Below are positions 1 through 9,469 of a stretch of DNA of 32,033 nucleotides, in pieces. Source of the stretch: Nemertoderma westbladi (lineage: Eukaryota; Xenacoelomorpha; Nemertodermatida; Nemertodermatidae); the NCBI GenBank assembly GCA_032718475.1, contig JAUCBJ010006324.1:1-32033 (forward strand), written 5' to 3'. The position numbers were made by a program, and so were the translations under genes. Under the pieces are notes generated by a model. That model made no database searches. It had not been told where the DNA came from and saw only the letters and a program-made list of their open reading frames with translations. The stretch's first letter is position 1; each line of letters starts with the position of its first letter.

Positions 1-531
1 TTCAATGTCCATTTATTGACACATCTTCCTGATTTTTGCTCTATGTATGGTGCACTGGATAAATGGAGTGCTTTCCAATTCGAATCGTTCATGGCTGTAC
101 TCAAGAAACGGTTGCGATCGAAACGATTAGATTTAATTCACAAGGAGGCAATAAGTGGAGTTTTATTTGATACCTGTTCCACAATTTGTGCTGAAAAAAC
201 ACTGAACCCTAAGGTTTTCTTGCCTAAAAAGGGGAACTGCATATTTATTGATGGTAGGTATATGTTGCTTTCTAAAGTTCAAACTTTCAGTACCAGTACC
301 GGTACCAATCTCGTAGTCTCAGGTCACTCACTGACATTTGTTGATGACGTTTTTACTGTTGTTGCTGGTCAGGAGATCTACAAAAGCCTTCCATTCGGGG
401 AAGGCTTTTTCAAGAAGGGAGCAATTATTTCAAACTTGTCCGTAGATAGTTCCATCTTCAAGTGGTGCATATGTTTTCCCCATTTGTTCAACAATGAGAA
501 TGTGTTTTATGTTACGATGTTTTGTAACTAA
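1..531 (+). CDS. C-terminal part of a transposase-derived protein (partial, 5' end outside window)
   Basis: The frame is open from the first base and ends at a TAA at 529-531, so about 176 residues of C-terminus are present and the start lies upstream. The first 40 residues hold a motif of the form YGALDKWSAFQFESFM followed by a basic LKKRLRSKRL stretch. A similar signature (YG-LD-fSAFpFEn, then lKk-vR) is common in the tail of cut-and-paste transposase-like proteins of cnidarians and other invertebrates, next to TNP2/DUF4218-type regions; this is recalled family knowledge. The remaining 130 residues look like a small beta-rich domain with no motif I recognise. No catalytic DDE residues are visible, since they would lie upstream. 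The DUF4806-like ORF starts 281 bp downstream on the same strand. This could be a transposon gene or a host gene derived from one. Confidence 0.5.
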   Translation, partial: FNVHLLTHLPDFCSMYGALDKWSAFQFESFMAVLKKRLRSKRLDLIHKEAISGVLFDTCSTICAEKTLNPKVFLPKKGNCIFIDGRYMLLSKVQTFSTSTGTNLVVSGHSLTFVDDVFTVVAGQEIYKSLPFGEGFFKKGAIISNLSVDSSIFKWCICFPHLFNNENVFYVTMFCN

Positions 532-812
532 ATTGTATTCCATGTATTACGCTACTTGTGAACTTTATATATTTACCATTACTATATTGACTCTCTAATA
601 ATTCATAACAAACTTTGATTCTGTAATTATCAATCGTTAAGTTTCAAACTACAGTATATACTTTGTAGATAAAACTATTTCACTTCTGTGAGCAGATGCT
701 GTAAACTCAATTAGAAGATACCTACCTACAGACCTATTATATATCCCGTTAATTATCATCACTTTTTATTATAATTGTATATTTTGTTACCGATTTCTTG
801 ACCTCATAAGCA

Positions 813-2010
813 ATGAGTTACAACCGGGAATTGCACCCATATACCGATGTGATTGTTTATTGTCGTAAAGATGAGTCGTTCTTTGTTGCTAATATTGAGG
901 CGGATGTAGACTTATCCGAAACGAATGGTGATCTCAGGGTTGGTGGCGGTTACTACGATGTCATCTATGATGGGAAACAATATTCACAGTGCAGTATTCT
1001 AACGCATGGCTATACTGAAGAAGAAGACTTCATGGTTATTCTCGAGAAAGCTCGGTCAATGAAATTATGTGGAAAGTTTCGCTTCGAACAAATATTTAAC
1101 GCAACACCGAGAGTTGTAGATAGAATGGGCGGGACTAGGAAGCGCCTAACGTTCAAGTCGTACAAATCGATAGGGCCAGCAATGGCATCTTCTGATGAAG
1201 ATGGCTGTACGCGACAACCCAGCAAACGTCCTAATATTTTTAGAGATAGACAACTGCATTCTGGCACTACGGAAGTAGAGTTTATATCTCCACCAGTAGC
1301 CCCTCAAGCTCAAGCATTACCAGCACCTATAATAAACCATCATACCGCCTCCAAGACTACCGGTATTTTGGAGAAGTTAGCTAATGATAAAACAGGTGAA
1401 GATGAATCCATTTACAACTCTGTGTATTGTCGAAAAAATACCAGGGAATGTAGTGTGAAAGTCTTCAACAAAGATGATAAGTTCGACATTAAGTCACTAA
1501 CGGATCGAGAGCTCCTAGAATGTACTTACCATTTGCAGGAAAACAATAGAAAGAGTATTTTGTCGCTAGAAATCAAGGTGGGAATGTTCCTTTCCAACAT
1601 GTCCAAATGGAAGAAAGAAATGCAGGCAACGATTAATGAACCCCAAGGAGAAAATTCTGATCTTCATCCAGCCAATACGATTGACGAATTGGTAGCTCTA
1701 GCTGAACATCCTAATGTAGTTTCGTATTTATCACTGCAAGGGGGTTGTAATTTTAGAAATGCACTTTGTCGACAATTTGAAGCGTTAATGTCAAGACAAC
1801 TCGCAAAGAAAGTGAACATTTCAGGTCGATCATCGGCAAAGGCAAAGGAATATTGTGAGTCGAAGGTTTCTCTCTCAAAGATTGGTATTATAAAGATACT
1901 TGAGAAAGTGAACCGCAATAGAGAGGGTTTCTCTAATGCAGCTCTGGAGCGTCACGTTCGCAGTGTGCATCATACGTATTGCGATATCCGGCGGTTTCAA
2001 GGAAACAAAG
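813..2010 (+). CDS. DUF4806-like protein, probable first coding exon
   Basis: The ATG at 813 opens a frame that would run to a stop at 2091-2093 if unspliced (426 aa). Codon content looks coding up to about residue 399 and then turns into AT-rich low-complexity sequence. A good donor (AAAG|GTAAAA) sits at 2010/2011, so I end the exon there. Residues 1-90 form an N-terminal region with YCRKDESFFVANIEAD and GGYYDVIYDGKQY. Residues 100-200 are a polar linker with basic and acidic patches. Residues about 290-366 (DELVALAEHP, LSLQGG, then a basic helical stretch with SGRSSAKAKE) resemble DUF4806, a domain frequent in transposon-associated proteins of invertebrates. The assignment is by eye. It lies 281 bp after the transposase-tail ORF on the same strand, so the two may be parts of one element. 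Molecular function is unknown; nucleic-acid binding is plausible from the basic segments. Confidence 0.55.
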
Positions 2011-2724
2011 GTAAAAAGATTAATTTTTATATTATAAAATACATATCTTTTGTCTTACTTTACACCGCAACTTCTTTGTATTTTTTCAGATAATAATAAT
2101 TTTTTTCATAATTTTCAAATAATAATAATAAATAATCATTTTTATCCAAAAACCCATAACCTAGGCCAAAAGTTAGGTTTTTTGGGCTCATACCTAAAAA
2201 CCAACGTTGACCAAAAATGTATTATTAATTGCTTTGGTTCAATATCCTGGTGTCGTTAATGAAAAGGAGCAGGTTACAGTGACATGCAATTATGACCAGA
2301 TCAATAAACAAAAGTCAATAATACATGTTACAATTTAATCTTTGCTGGGAATAAATATATTTTCTGTATAAATAAAACTACTGTAGGCAACACCTAAGGC
2401 TAATGACGCAGGACCTAATTAAGTAACATAGTAACATAAAGGACCCCTTTGTAAATAATCCCTACTCCTTTCCCTAAATCGATAATTTAACATTGAGACA
2501 ATAGAGACATAATACAGAGATATTAATTCGCTGAGATGGGATTTGCGTTAACCCCACCCGCCACACCCCCCCCCCCCCCCCCCCCCGTCTCCAAAATATA
2601 ATACCTCTCCTCTAGTTTAGAGGTATTTGAACATCGATAAATCAAATTAGTGTATCATGTATCACACTGCATGTTATTTTTGTCATGCGCTGTTATTTTC
2701 ATTGAAAATTTATTTTTTTTACAG
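2011..2724 (+). other. probable intron with a poly-C run
   Basis: AT-rich DNA between the proposed donor and acceptor. It holds a homopolymer of 21 C at 2566-2586. An alternative acceptor lies at 2089 (TTTTTTCAG). I see no other gene here. Confidence 0.35.
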
Positions 2725-2849
2725 TCACGGATTCAATGGTAGAACCCGTAGTTGATGTAGTCACCATCGCGGGGACGATTATCGACGACCCTGGATCGCG
2801 GGACGACCCTGGGCTAATGGATATGACCAATCTTCTCCACGAAGCATGA
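2725..2849 (+). CDS. probable last exon of the DUF4806-like gene
   Basis: A strong acceptor (T-rich tract then ACAG, ending at 2724) precedes a 40-codon open stretch that ends at TGA 2847-2849. The donor at 2010/2011 leaves one base of a codon and this exon supplies the other two, so the phase fits. The joined CDS would be 1,323 nt, encoding 440 aa. The encoded tail starts VTDSMVEPVVDVVTIAG, continues with an acidic DDPGSRDDPG stretch and ends LLHEA. GC content is clearly higher than in the flanking DNA, which supports a coding role. A nearer acceptor at 2089 is also phase-compatible and would give a 56-codon, asparagine-rich tail that looks less protein-like. The intron would be 714 bp and contains a 21-C run. 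This is inference from splice signals and phase only. Confidence 0.4.
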
Positions 2850-3589
2850 CACGTATGGGCCGCTAATATGAGTTCCAGCCACCCAAATACAGACTGCGAC
2901 ACTGAAGTTATTAATGAATTTGTACAATGTATAGCTGAAATTATACATATAATACTCTGTTGAACTGTGACTTAAGCGTTACAAAAACACCCCTTTGGAT
3001 TAAATAATTATTTTTAGAATTTACTTAAAATATGACGATAACCGCCTCCTGTGCAAAACAGCAACACCCCCCCCCCCCCCCCCCCCCCTTTCTGTAAAAT
3101 CTGTAAACCTTAATTTTCGACGATTATAACGTAGTAATTTTAGATTTCCAGAATAATTGTTGATACATTTCAATCAATCAATTGTTGAATTTATTAAATT
3201 TATTTAAAATTATTTCATTCATATTCAAATTTATTAAAAAAAAATATTATTGGATTTTTTACGAAATTTAATATCGGATTATACGTTAATAATATGTTAG
3301 CATTTTATTATATTCGATTTTATATAATCTGAGTGCATATTTTTATTATTAGTCAACTGTCTCTGTATTTCGTTTTAGTTAGTCTGTTACAAAGTCTGAA
3401 CCGTTAAAGTCTGTAGATACAAGAAGAAGACGCATGTCCGAATTAACTGATTATAGCTTATACTAAACATGACGAGGGTTGCATCCTTCCAACTGTTTAT
3501 TAATTTCGGATTGATTATTAATATAATACGCAACAGTGTTTGAAGAATTCACACTAATTGACTAATTCATGAAACTTGTAAAAATTTTC
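2850..3589. other. AT-rich non-coding DNA with a poly-C run
   Basis: No credible ORF. It contains a 22-C homopolymer at 3067-3088 and a strongly AT-rich stretch at about 3170-3350. The 3' UTR of the upstream gene may fall in the first part. Confidence 0.5.
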
Positions 3590-3597
3590 ATTACGAT

Positions 3598-3883
3598 TAG
3601 GGATGTACTGGAATCGTTATTACAAATGCCGGAATATTCCAGCCGGAACCGGAATTTTTATAAAATAAAGCCTGGGTCCCAAAGTTGTGGTTAATTATTA
3701 TTAGTTAAACGTTTAATTTAAAAGTAAAGTTTTGTTCCAAAATAATAAGATCAGTAAGATGTTTTATAGAAAGTAAAGGAATATTTTAATCACAAAAAAT
3801 GTCGAAAATTCCGGCATTCCGGTCCCGGAATCGGTCCAAAATGGCCGGAATTCGGGCCGGAACGGAATTCCAGTACATCCCTA
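3598..3883. mobile_element. hAT-type MITE with perfect 8-bp target duplication
   Basis: The element is 286 bp long. Its left end reads TAGGGATGTACTGGAAT and its right end is the exact reverse complement over 17 bp. The 8-bp direct repeat ATTACGAT sits immediately outside both ends (3590-3597 and 3884-3891). An 8-bp target duplication with TAGGG/CAGGG termini is typical of hAT elements. The interior has several CCGGAAT-like words and no coding capacity, so it is a non-autonomous derivative. The intact duplication suggests a fairly recent insertion. Confidence 0.85.
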
Positions 3884-3940
3884 ATTACGATACTGCCATC
3901 ACATAGTTAATATCATAATATTAAACGTAGTTAAATATAT

Positions 3941-4042
3941 TCACGGTTCTTTTCTTTAATTTATTGACCAAGAAGTTATTCGTTTAATAATAATTTTAAA
4001 TGAATAACTCCTTGGCGAATTTATTACGGAAAAGAACCGTGA
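3941..4042. mobile_element. foldback hairpin (small MITE-like element)
   Basis: A 102-bp near-palindrome. The left arm starts TCACGGTTCTTTTC and the right arm ends GAAAAGAACCGTGA. The arms are about 45 bp with a few mismatches and meet around 3990. It has no coding capacity and no clear target duplication. It could be a minimal MITE or a fossil inverted repeat. Confidence 0.6.
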
Positions 4043-4499
4043 CTACAATATTTATGTGAATTTTTAGTGAAATTAAATCCGAAACGTTCGCATCAATCGA
4101 TTGCTACAATTTTTGGGGCACCCCTTGAATATGCAAACCATAAAGTATTATATTTGTTTTATAGTAACTGTGTCGTAATTGAGTAACAACAACTGTGCAT
4201 GCAAATTCTAGTGTTATTATATTTTATATGGTTATACAATCTTCTGAAATGGTTTATAATAAATAATTGTTTATTAAAGAATGCTTTGTTACGTGAGACA
4301 CATTTTATACTGGGGATTGGTTGGTAATGATAGTTTAAATTATTACACACTCAGTAAAGTGATTGTGTTTGTGTTTGTTCTATTTTATAATAATTAAATC
4401 CGGACAAGGCATAAATATAATTGGCACTAAATTAATTCTATTTATATATTTGGCAATATATTATAAATATATTATATATTATAATAAATATATATATAT
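4043..4499. other. AT-rich spacer
   Basis: No gene seen. It ends in an ATATTATA-rich stretch at about 4440-4500, just before the tandem repeat region. Confidence 0.5.
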
Positions 4500-4512
4500 C
4501 ACAACGCAAAGA

Positions 4513-4803
4513 AGTCACAAGTGAATCGCATGCGAGTTCTATGCGTCAGAACGCAGGCTGTTGCGATATTTATGCGAATGAACGCATGGAAACACATGTA
4601 AGTCGCAAGCAAATCACAAGTGAATCGCAAGTGGGTTCTATGCGACGGAACGCAAGCTGTTGTGATATTTATGCGAATGAACGCAAGCAGTTGCGATATA
4701 TATGCGACTGAACGCATGGAAACACATGAAAGTCGCAAGCAAATCACAAGTGAATCGCAAGTGGGTTCTATGCGACTGAACGCAAGCTGTTGCGATATTT
4801 ATG
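4513..4803. repeat. tandem repeat, about 100/130-bp unit, 3 copies
   Basis: The word ATCACAAGTGAATCGCAAGTG and variants recurs at about 4513, 4613 and 4741. Each is followed by a TTCTATGCG tract, then GAACGCAAGCTGTTG, then CGATATTTATG. Spacing is about 100 bp and then about 128 bp, because the second unit carries an extra internal GAACGCAAGCAGTTG segment. Short ORFs on both strands here are by-products of the repeat. Confidence 0.7.
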
Positions 4804-5038
4804 GGACATAACTCAAGTGGGTCGCTTGCGTAAGGGTCGGGCCATAACTCTTGCGAATCACATGAGATACGCCTGCGTTGCACGCTTGCGATACGCTTGC
4901 GCACTTTTCACTGGGTGTATCCGCTGCAAAAAGGTGTTGTTCATGCAGGAAGCGGGATAAGCGCTTCCAACGGGTGGATGCATTGTACCTATTGTATCGG
5001 GGTCCTTGTGTAGATCCGAGGTCTCCGTTTGTGTCTGA

Positions 5039-5409
5039 CAGAATGAATGGAATGAGACTACAGCGGCCAAGAATGCAGTTAAGGCTGCATCTAGGTCCAT
5101 GAACAGGCAGTACTCTGTTAATTTACAGGAGCTAATAAACCAACAGGTTGATGCCATCAATGATGCTGACGACAGCAGGCAATCATCCCAGGCATGGAGA
5201 TCGATCAACTTGCTTGCTGGTCGAAAAAGCCAACCACCCACCAAGGTTAAGGCTGAATCACCAGCCGATCGCCTCAATGGTTGGAAGGCCCACTTTGAAA
5301 AGCTCCTCAATAATGACAGGGTATTGCCTGATAACTTTATAGAAGTAAAAGTGTCTCTTAAAAATGCAGCTGCAATGCAGCATGCCGATCCTAGTAGTAG
5401 TAGTAGTAG
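5039..5409 (+). pseudogene. LINE fragment (endonuclease-RT linker region) with (TAG)6 tail
   Basis: From 5039 the plus frame encodes a stretch matching the segment between the endonuclease and reverse transcriptase domains of APE-type non-LTR retrotransposons. Residues AWRSINLLAGRKS and DRLNGWKAHFEKLLN parallel WLTVNEVSGRKS and ERVGKWKNHFSNLLG in the minus-strand LINE at 21098-23564. The RT domain is absent: coding sequence jumps to a (TAG)6 tail at 5392-5409, so the copy is internally deleted as well as 5'-truncated. Translation continues by chance into the adjacent 27-bp satellite. The TAG-repeat tail is shared with the 21098-23564 copy, suggesting related families. Confidence 0.7.
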
Positions 5410-5612
5410 AGAGTTAGTCAGTACAGTGTCCACACTGACCGTGAGATAGTCAGTGTCCACACCTACAGAGAGTTAGTCATTATCCACATTTACCGAGAGT
5501 TAGTCAGTGTCCACACATACCGAGAGTTAGTCAGTGTCCGCACCTACAGAGAGTTAGTCAGTATCCATACTTACCAAGAGTTATTCAATGTCCAACCACA
5601 ACTTACCGAGAC
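5410..5612. repeat. 27-bp satellite, first copy (about 7 units)
   Basis: Units carry the core GAGAGTTAGTCAGTGTCC followed by a variable CACACTTACC-like half. The same satellite, in the same orientation, fills 20155-21015. It begins directly at the LINE tail and ends at ACTTAAAATGCGATTCTAG, the same exit sequence as the second array. Confidence 0.8.
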
Positions 5613-5660
5613 TTAAAATGCGATTCTAGTTTATTAGCTTTCATTTGCGTTATAGAATAT

Positions 5661-5776
5661 AGGTGCGTTCATATAACGTATGTTTATGTAAGGGTAGAAG
5701 CGTTGCAAATTTCAATTAGACGTTACCCACATTATATCCAGACATACCCCATACGTATGCGTATGCGAACGCACCT
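5661..5776. mobile_element. small TIR element (MITE) of about 116 bp
   Basis: The ends are inverted repeats: left AGGTGCGTTC with a nearby AACGTATG, right CATACGTATGCG then GAACGCACCT. A second copy begins at 21062 and resumes at 23565 after being split by a LINE insertion. No certain target duplication was identified. Confidence 0.6.
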
Positions 5777-5901
5777 GAAGTCAGTGTTAGCATTTACCGA
5801 TAGTAAGGCAGTGTCGCAGATAATTAAAAAGATATTGAAAAATTAAAGCTTGGACCGGGCGGGCGGGATACGAATCGTGTGAGTACACCGAAGCTAAGCT
5901 A
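5777..5901. other. spacer unique to the first duplicated unit
   Basis: Separates the MITE from the duplicated SINE block. The second unit has a shorter, different join here (about 23646-23670). A GC-rich GGGCGGGCGGG patch occurs at about 5858. No gene seen. Confidence 0.4.
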
Positions 5902-7042
5902 CCCTCAAATCCACACTAATAGTTCAAAAAGTCCATATCCTGGAAAACCCTAACTATTACTGTAGTTGGTTTTGTTTCGTTTTCTTACCTTCCCCTCCCC
6001 CTTTCTCTCCTTTCCAACCCACGCTTACTTGGTTGATGGCCGGCCCTGCAATGTATTGGTTGTGGGTTCGAGCCCCGCCAGGGTTCACTCAGCCTATAAT
6101 TCCCCCCTGGGTCGACAAAACGAGAACCAGTTGAATTACTGGGAGCAAAACTTTAGCGACCACCCCTACCTTCGGGCCTGCCTTCGGCTTCATTATCTAA
6201 TTTCACCTATTGTGTGGATATTACAGACATTTGACTGCCAACAACTTTAAATTTCCAATGTCCAAGACTAAATTTAATAAATAATTTATAAAGTTTCCGA
6301 TATTTCAATTTTTTGTTGATTTCTTTTGGTGTATGTTTGTTGTTTACCTTATGAAAGCTGATAAATTCTTATTAAGCAAGCAGCACATAATTTTATATTC
6401 TCGGATACTTAGGCCGGAGTTCCCATCCCGTCTAAACACTTTTTTTAAACGTCAATTACAATACAATTTCTACTGAAATTAAAATATTTTGATTTTATAC
6501 AGAATGGGCTGTTAGAATATGGCTCAAATTTCCACTCGCCCTCTAGCGGCCATTGAATTAAATAAGTGTTGCGGTTAGAATGCTACTAGTAATTCAATTT
6601 TAGGTTAAATTTTCTGAAACCAATAACCGATAACCTAACCGATAACTTTTACAGAACAGCCGAAACCCTTTCAAATGAGCCAAAAATAAAGAAAATTGGT
6701 TAAAAAATGGCGGAGGAGTAGTTGAAAAATGTCATTCCGAGATAATTGCTTTCAAATTTTAAACCAGTCCCGCCAAATGTGGCTGTCTGTGGTCTGGTTG
6801 GTTAATCATTTCTGGAACGAACGAAGCACATCACCGAGCTAAAACTTTCAATATTGGGGTTTTCGGGATCGCTGATTTCATTTCCAATGTCAGTTTTAAG
6901 GTTTGGTGGAATCTGTATCCAGCTGCAAGTGTAACAAGTTTATTGTCGAATAAAAATTACAATTTATCTCCCTCAACCGGTATATATTTACTCGCGAGAA
7001 ACGAATACCGGTATTCCAATACCGATATATAAATATTTCCCA
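5902..7042. repeat. segmental duplication block 1, copy 1 (partner 23671-25132)
   Basis: This roughly 1.1-kb stretch aligns by eye along its whole length to 23671-25132, same orientation. It starts at CCCTCAAATCCACACTAAT and ends at the AAATATTTCCCA junction. The partner has about 150 bp extra near 24420-24575 and six units of a 30-bp repeat where this copy has one. It contains the SINE and no intact gene. Confidence 0.85.
6021..6235 (+). mobile_element. tRNA-derived SINE-like element, copy 1
   Basis: An A-box-like TGGTTGATGG at 6030-6039 and a B box GGTTCGAGCCC at 6065-6075 are spaced 35 nt apart, as in a tRNA-type polymerase III promoter. The downstream body includes CCTTCGGGCCTGCCTTCGG. 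The element recurs at about 23790-24000 with few changes, as part of a larger duplication. The 3' boundary is not certain, and it does not fold as a functional tRNA. Confidence 0.5.
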
Positions 7043-7854
7043 CTTAAACACTTTATATTACTAATTGTATTTAACTAATTTTATAAAACCAACAGCAAAA
7101 TGGTAAAGATTAATAATATCCTTAAAAAAATACCATAAAGATGTGAATTATATTAACTAATTAATTATGAATTATTTAACTAATGGGTTAGTTACTGAAT
7201 TATTTGTCGTCCCCCTATACCACCCAGATGTTCAAATAAACAAATAATATAACTTAACAAATAGCTTAACAAATAATATAGATGGATTATAATCTATGTG
7301 AAACTGAAACTAACTGTATGTCTGCCAGTTAATTCCGATAATAATTACAGTGTTTCGAACCCATTTATTTGTTTTGTTTTAATTATTTTACCTACGCTTA
7401 TGTAGTGTTGTTACCAACCAATCCCGGAAAAAATAACATATTCGCAATGATAACCTATCTAAAAATAGTGTTATTTTAGTCCTAGGAAAAAATAACACAT
7501 TTATTTTTCAACACTCCGGTATCTGCATGTTGAAATTATATTTTATGCCTGTTTGCCGTGTTGTGAATACAGTAGTTAGCTTACGGTACCGGTACCTTTA
7601 CTAACATGAGTGAAAGTGAAAGTTGTAAGAATAAGACTAGCGTAGGCCTATGGTATGTTTTAAGTTCAGAGTGTAGGTAGACTGACTGAATGCATCGTAC
7701 AGTACAGGTAGCGGTACCACAGCTTCCTTTAAGGTCTCAATCACATCACTGCCTTACAACTACAGAACCTACCTGACCGGTAGGCCTACAGAACAGAGCA
7801 TATTGGGGAATAATTGAATGTACCGGCACTAGCAAACTAAACGGGAAATGCAGC
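7043..7854. other. spacer with small palindromes
   Basis: No gene seen. Segment 7407-7438 is the reverse complement of a sequence beside the large hairpin (about 14199-14229). A palindrome centred on TCCTAGGA spans 7469-7497. GGTACCGGTACC words and TAGGCCTAC words recur here. Confidence 0.5.
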
Positions 7855-8914
7855 ACTGGTAGGCCTACACTACAAGTTCAGATTGCACACTCGACTCAGC
7901 CTACTCAGATATCTTTTACTTTCGGTATTTGACAATTATGGACAGCAGCATCCTGATCATGGCAGGAATGCCATTCTCAACAGTTTCTACGATTCTACCA
8001 TATAAGACGGACGTACCAGACAGACAGACTTGTACCTACCAGTTGTAAATAACGTACGTTTACATACTGCGCATGCACAATGCTGTAGAACTACGGTACC
8101 GGTACAACGATAATAAAATTTAAGAAATTCCACCAAAAATATTATATTTTACTTTTTCGCCAGGAAAAAAAGTTAAATGTTTTCTCCAGCTTTTGGTCTA
8201 AATTCGGGCGAAAAAGTAACAATTTAAGAATAAATAATTATTTATTACATGGGAAAAAAATTAGAACTTTTTTTCATTATTCTCGAGGCATTTTATTTAC
8301 CGAGCGCCAGCGAGGTTAATAAAGGGTTGATAGAATATTGAGAAACAAAATGTTCTACTTTTTTCTCATATACTGTACGGTAGTACGTAAGTTTATTCTT
8401 AAGTTAAATTGGTACATCGTATACAGTATGGTAAGTCTACAGTACATTGGATAACGTACAGCGATATAGAGTTACAAAATAAATTAAGCTGTAGTATTTT
8501 ACTATATTGCTTCCATAGTTACTGCGATTCAAATTCTTGTACTCTGGGTTTAACTCATGATTCTGATTACTCAACGTTAAATAATTCAATGTTCTCGAAT
8601 ATTTATTACGTAACTAGAGAGCCGATTAACAACATAAACCAATATTGGATATTGAGTTCCGTTTTGGAGTACGCCTTGTAATTACTAAAGTTACAATAAC
8701 TTTTGAGTGCTTGCATAGATTTAGCACAAATTACTTGCAAACCTTTTCTACGTCGATGCTCTTCCAACACAATTAATGAAATCTAAAAAATGACACCAAA
8801 AATATTTTATTTTCCTATTTTCGCCGGGAAAAAAGTAAAATTAATGCAATCGTATGGATACTATTTTCCTATGGAAAAAGTACCTCCTTTTCCCGATTTT
8901 TGGGTATACAGTAT
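7855..8914. repeat. near-identical direct duplication, left copy (partner 10805-11864)
   Basis: 1,060 bp aligning without indels to 10805-11864 at a constant offset of 2,950. I count only about five substitutions by eye (for example CTCGACTCAG against CTCAACTCAG). It starts at ACTGGTAGGCC and ends at GTATACAGTAT. No convincing gene: the 90-codon ORF inside has a TTG start and no recognisable domain. Confidence 0.9.
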
Positions 8915-9055
8915 TCGATCGAAAGAGTACGTGGACGCTAACAATTTAAGAGTAATATTACATACAGTAAGTTGTGAAATCGGTATTACTGTTGGCATTA
9001 ATATGTAAAATTTTTACAGCAATCTAACGTGTAATGTATACCTACTGTACTTTAT
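8915..9055. other. segment unique to the left copy of the direct duplication
   Basis: 141 bp between the two homologous parts of the left copy. In the right copy this position holds about 1.56 kb of different sequence (11865-13428). Nothing recognisable. Confidence 0.6.
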
Positions 9056-9462
9056 GTTACCCTGATAGGTTACCCCTCCCTATAAGGAAATACAATATGT
9101 CAGTATGTGTGTGATTATATTTTGTGAATGATTTTTACCCTTTCGCGAGTCGCACTGGTTTCGGAAACTTGGGTTTCATTGAATTTTGAAGTACAAAAAA
9201 TCAAGTGCTGGCGGAATTTATTGCATCGAAGCGAAGTGTTTGGGTTAGGCCTTACTTTACATACATTTTCTGCCATTTTTTATACAAAGGTAAATGCTGA
9301 GTGATAAAATAAAAATATGCATTGCGTGTGCAATAAATCGTTAAAATGCATCAATGCGTCTTTTCACCTATTCTCACACGAATGGTTCTGTCTACATTGT
9401 GTCTCACCCAATTCCACACGATGTAACTCTCTCAGCTGTCCCGAGTAGACTCCCATCACTAT
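9056..9462. repeat. direct duplication, second part of left copy (partner 13429-13841)
   Basis: About 407 bp aligning to 13429-13841 with very few differences, including an extra ATGCAC in the partner near 13528. It ends at CCCATCACTAT in both copies. Confidence 0.9.
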
Positions 9463-9469
9463 ACACATT

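Noticed and set aside
4858-5460. 200-codon minus-strand ORF
   Set aside because: It is antisense to the LINE linker fragment, whose plus-strand frame has clear family motifs.
5850-5905. A minus-strand tRNA-like segment (TAGCTTAGC and GATTCGTATCC)
   Set aside because: A- and B-box-like words are only about 26 nt apart and the B box is imperfect; too weak to annotate.
6065-6075. Possible functional tRNA gene at the GGTTCGAGCCC box
   Set aside because: No acceptor-stem complementarity or anticodon arm could be built, and the copy at 23834 is part of a longer repeated block. SINE-like is the better call.
8409-8681. 90-codon ORF, repeated at 11359-11631 with one residue change
   Set aside because: The conservation is explained by the 99.5% identical duplication. 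It uses a TTG start and has no recognisable domain.
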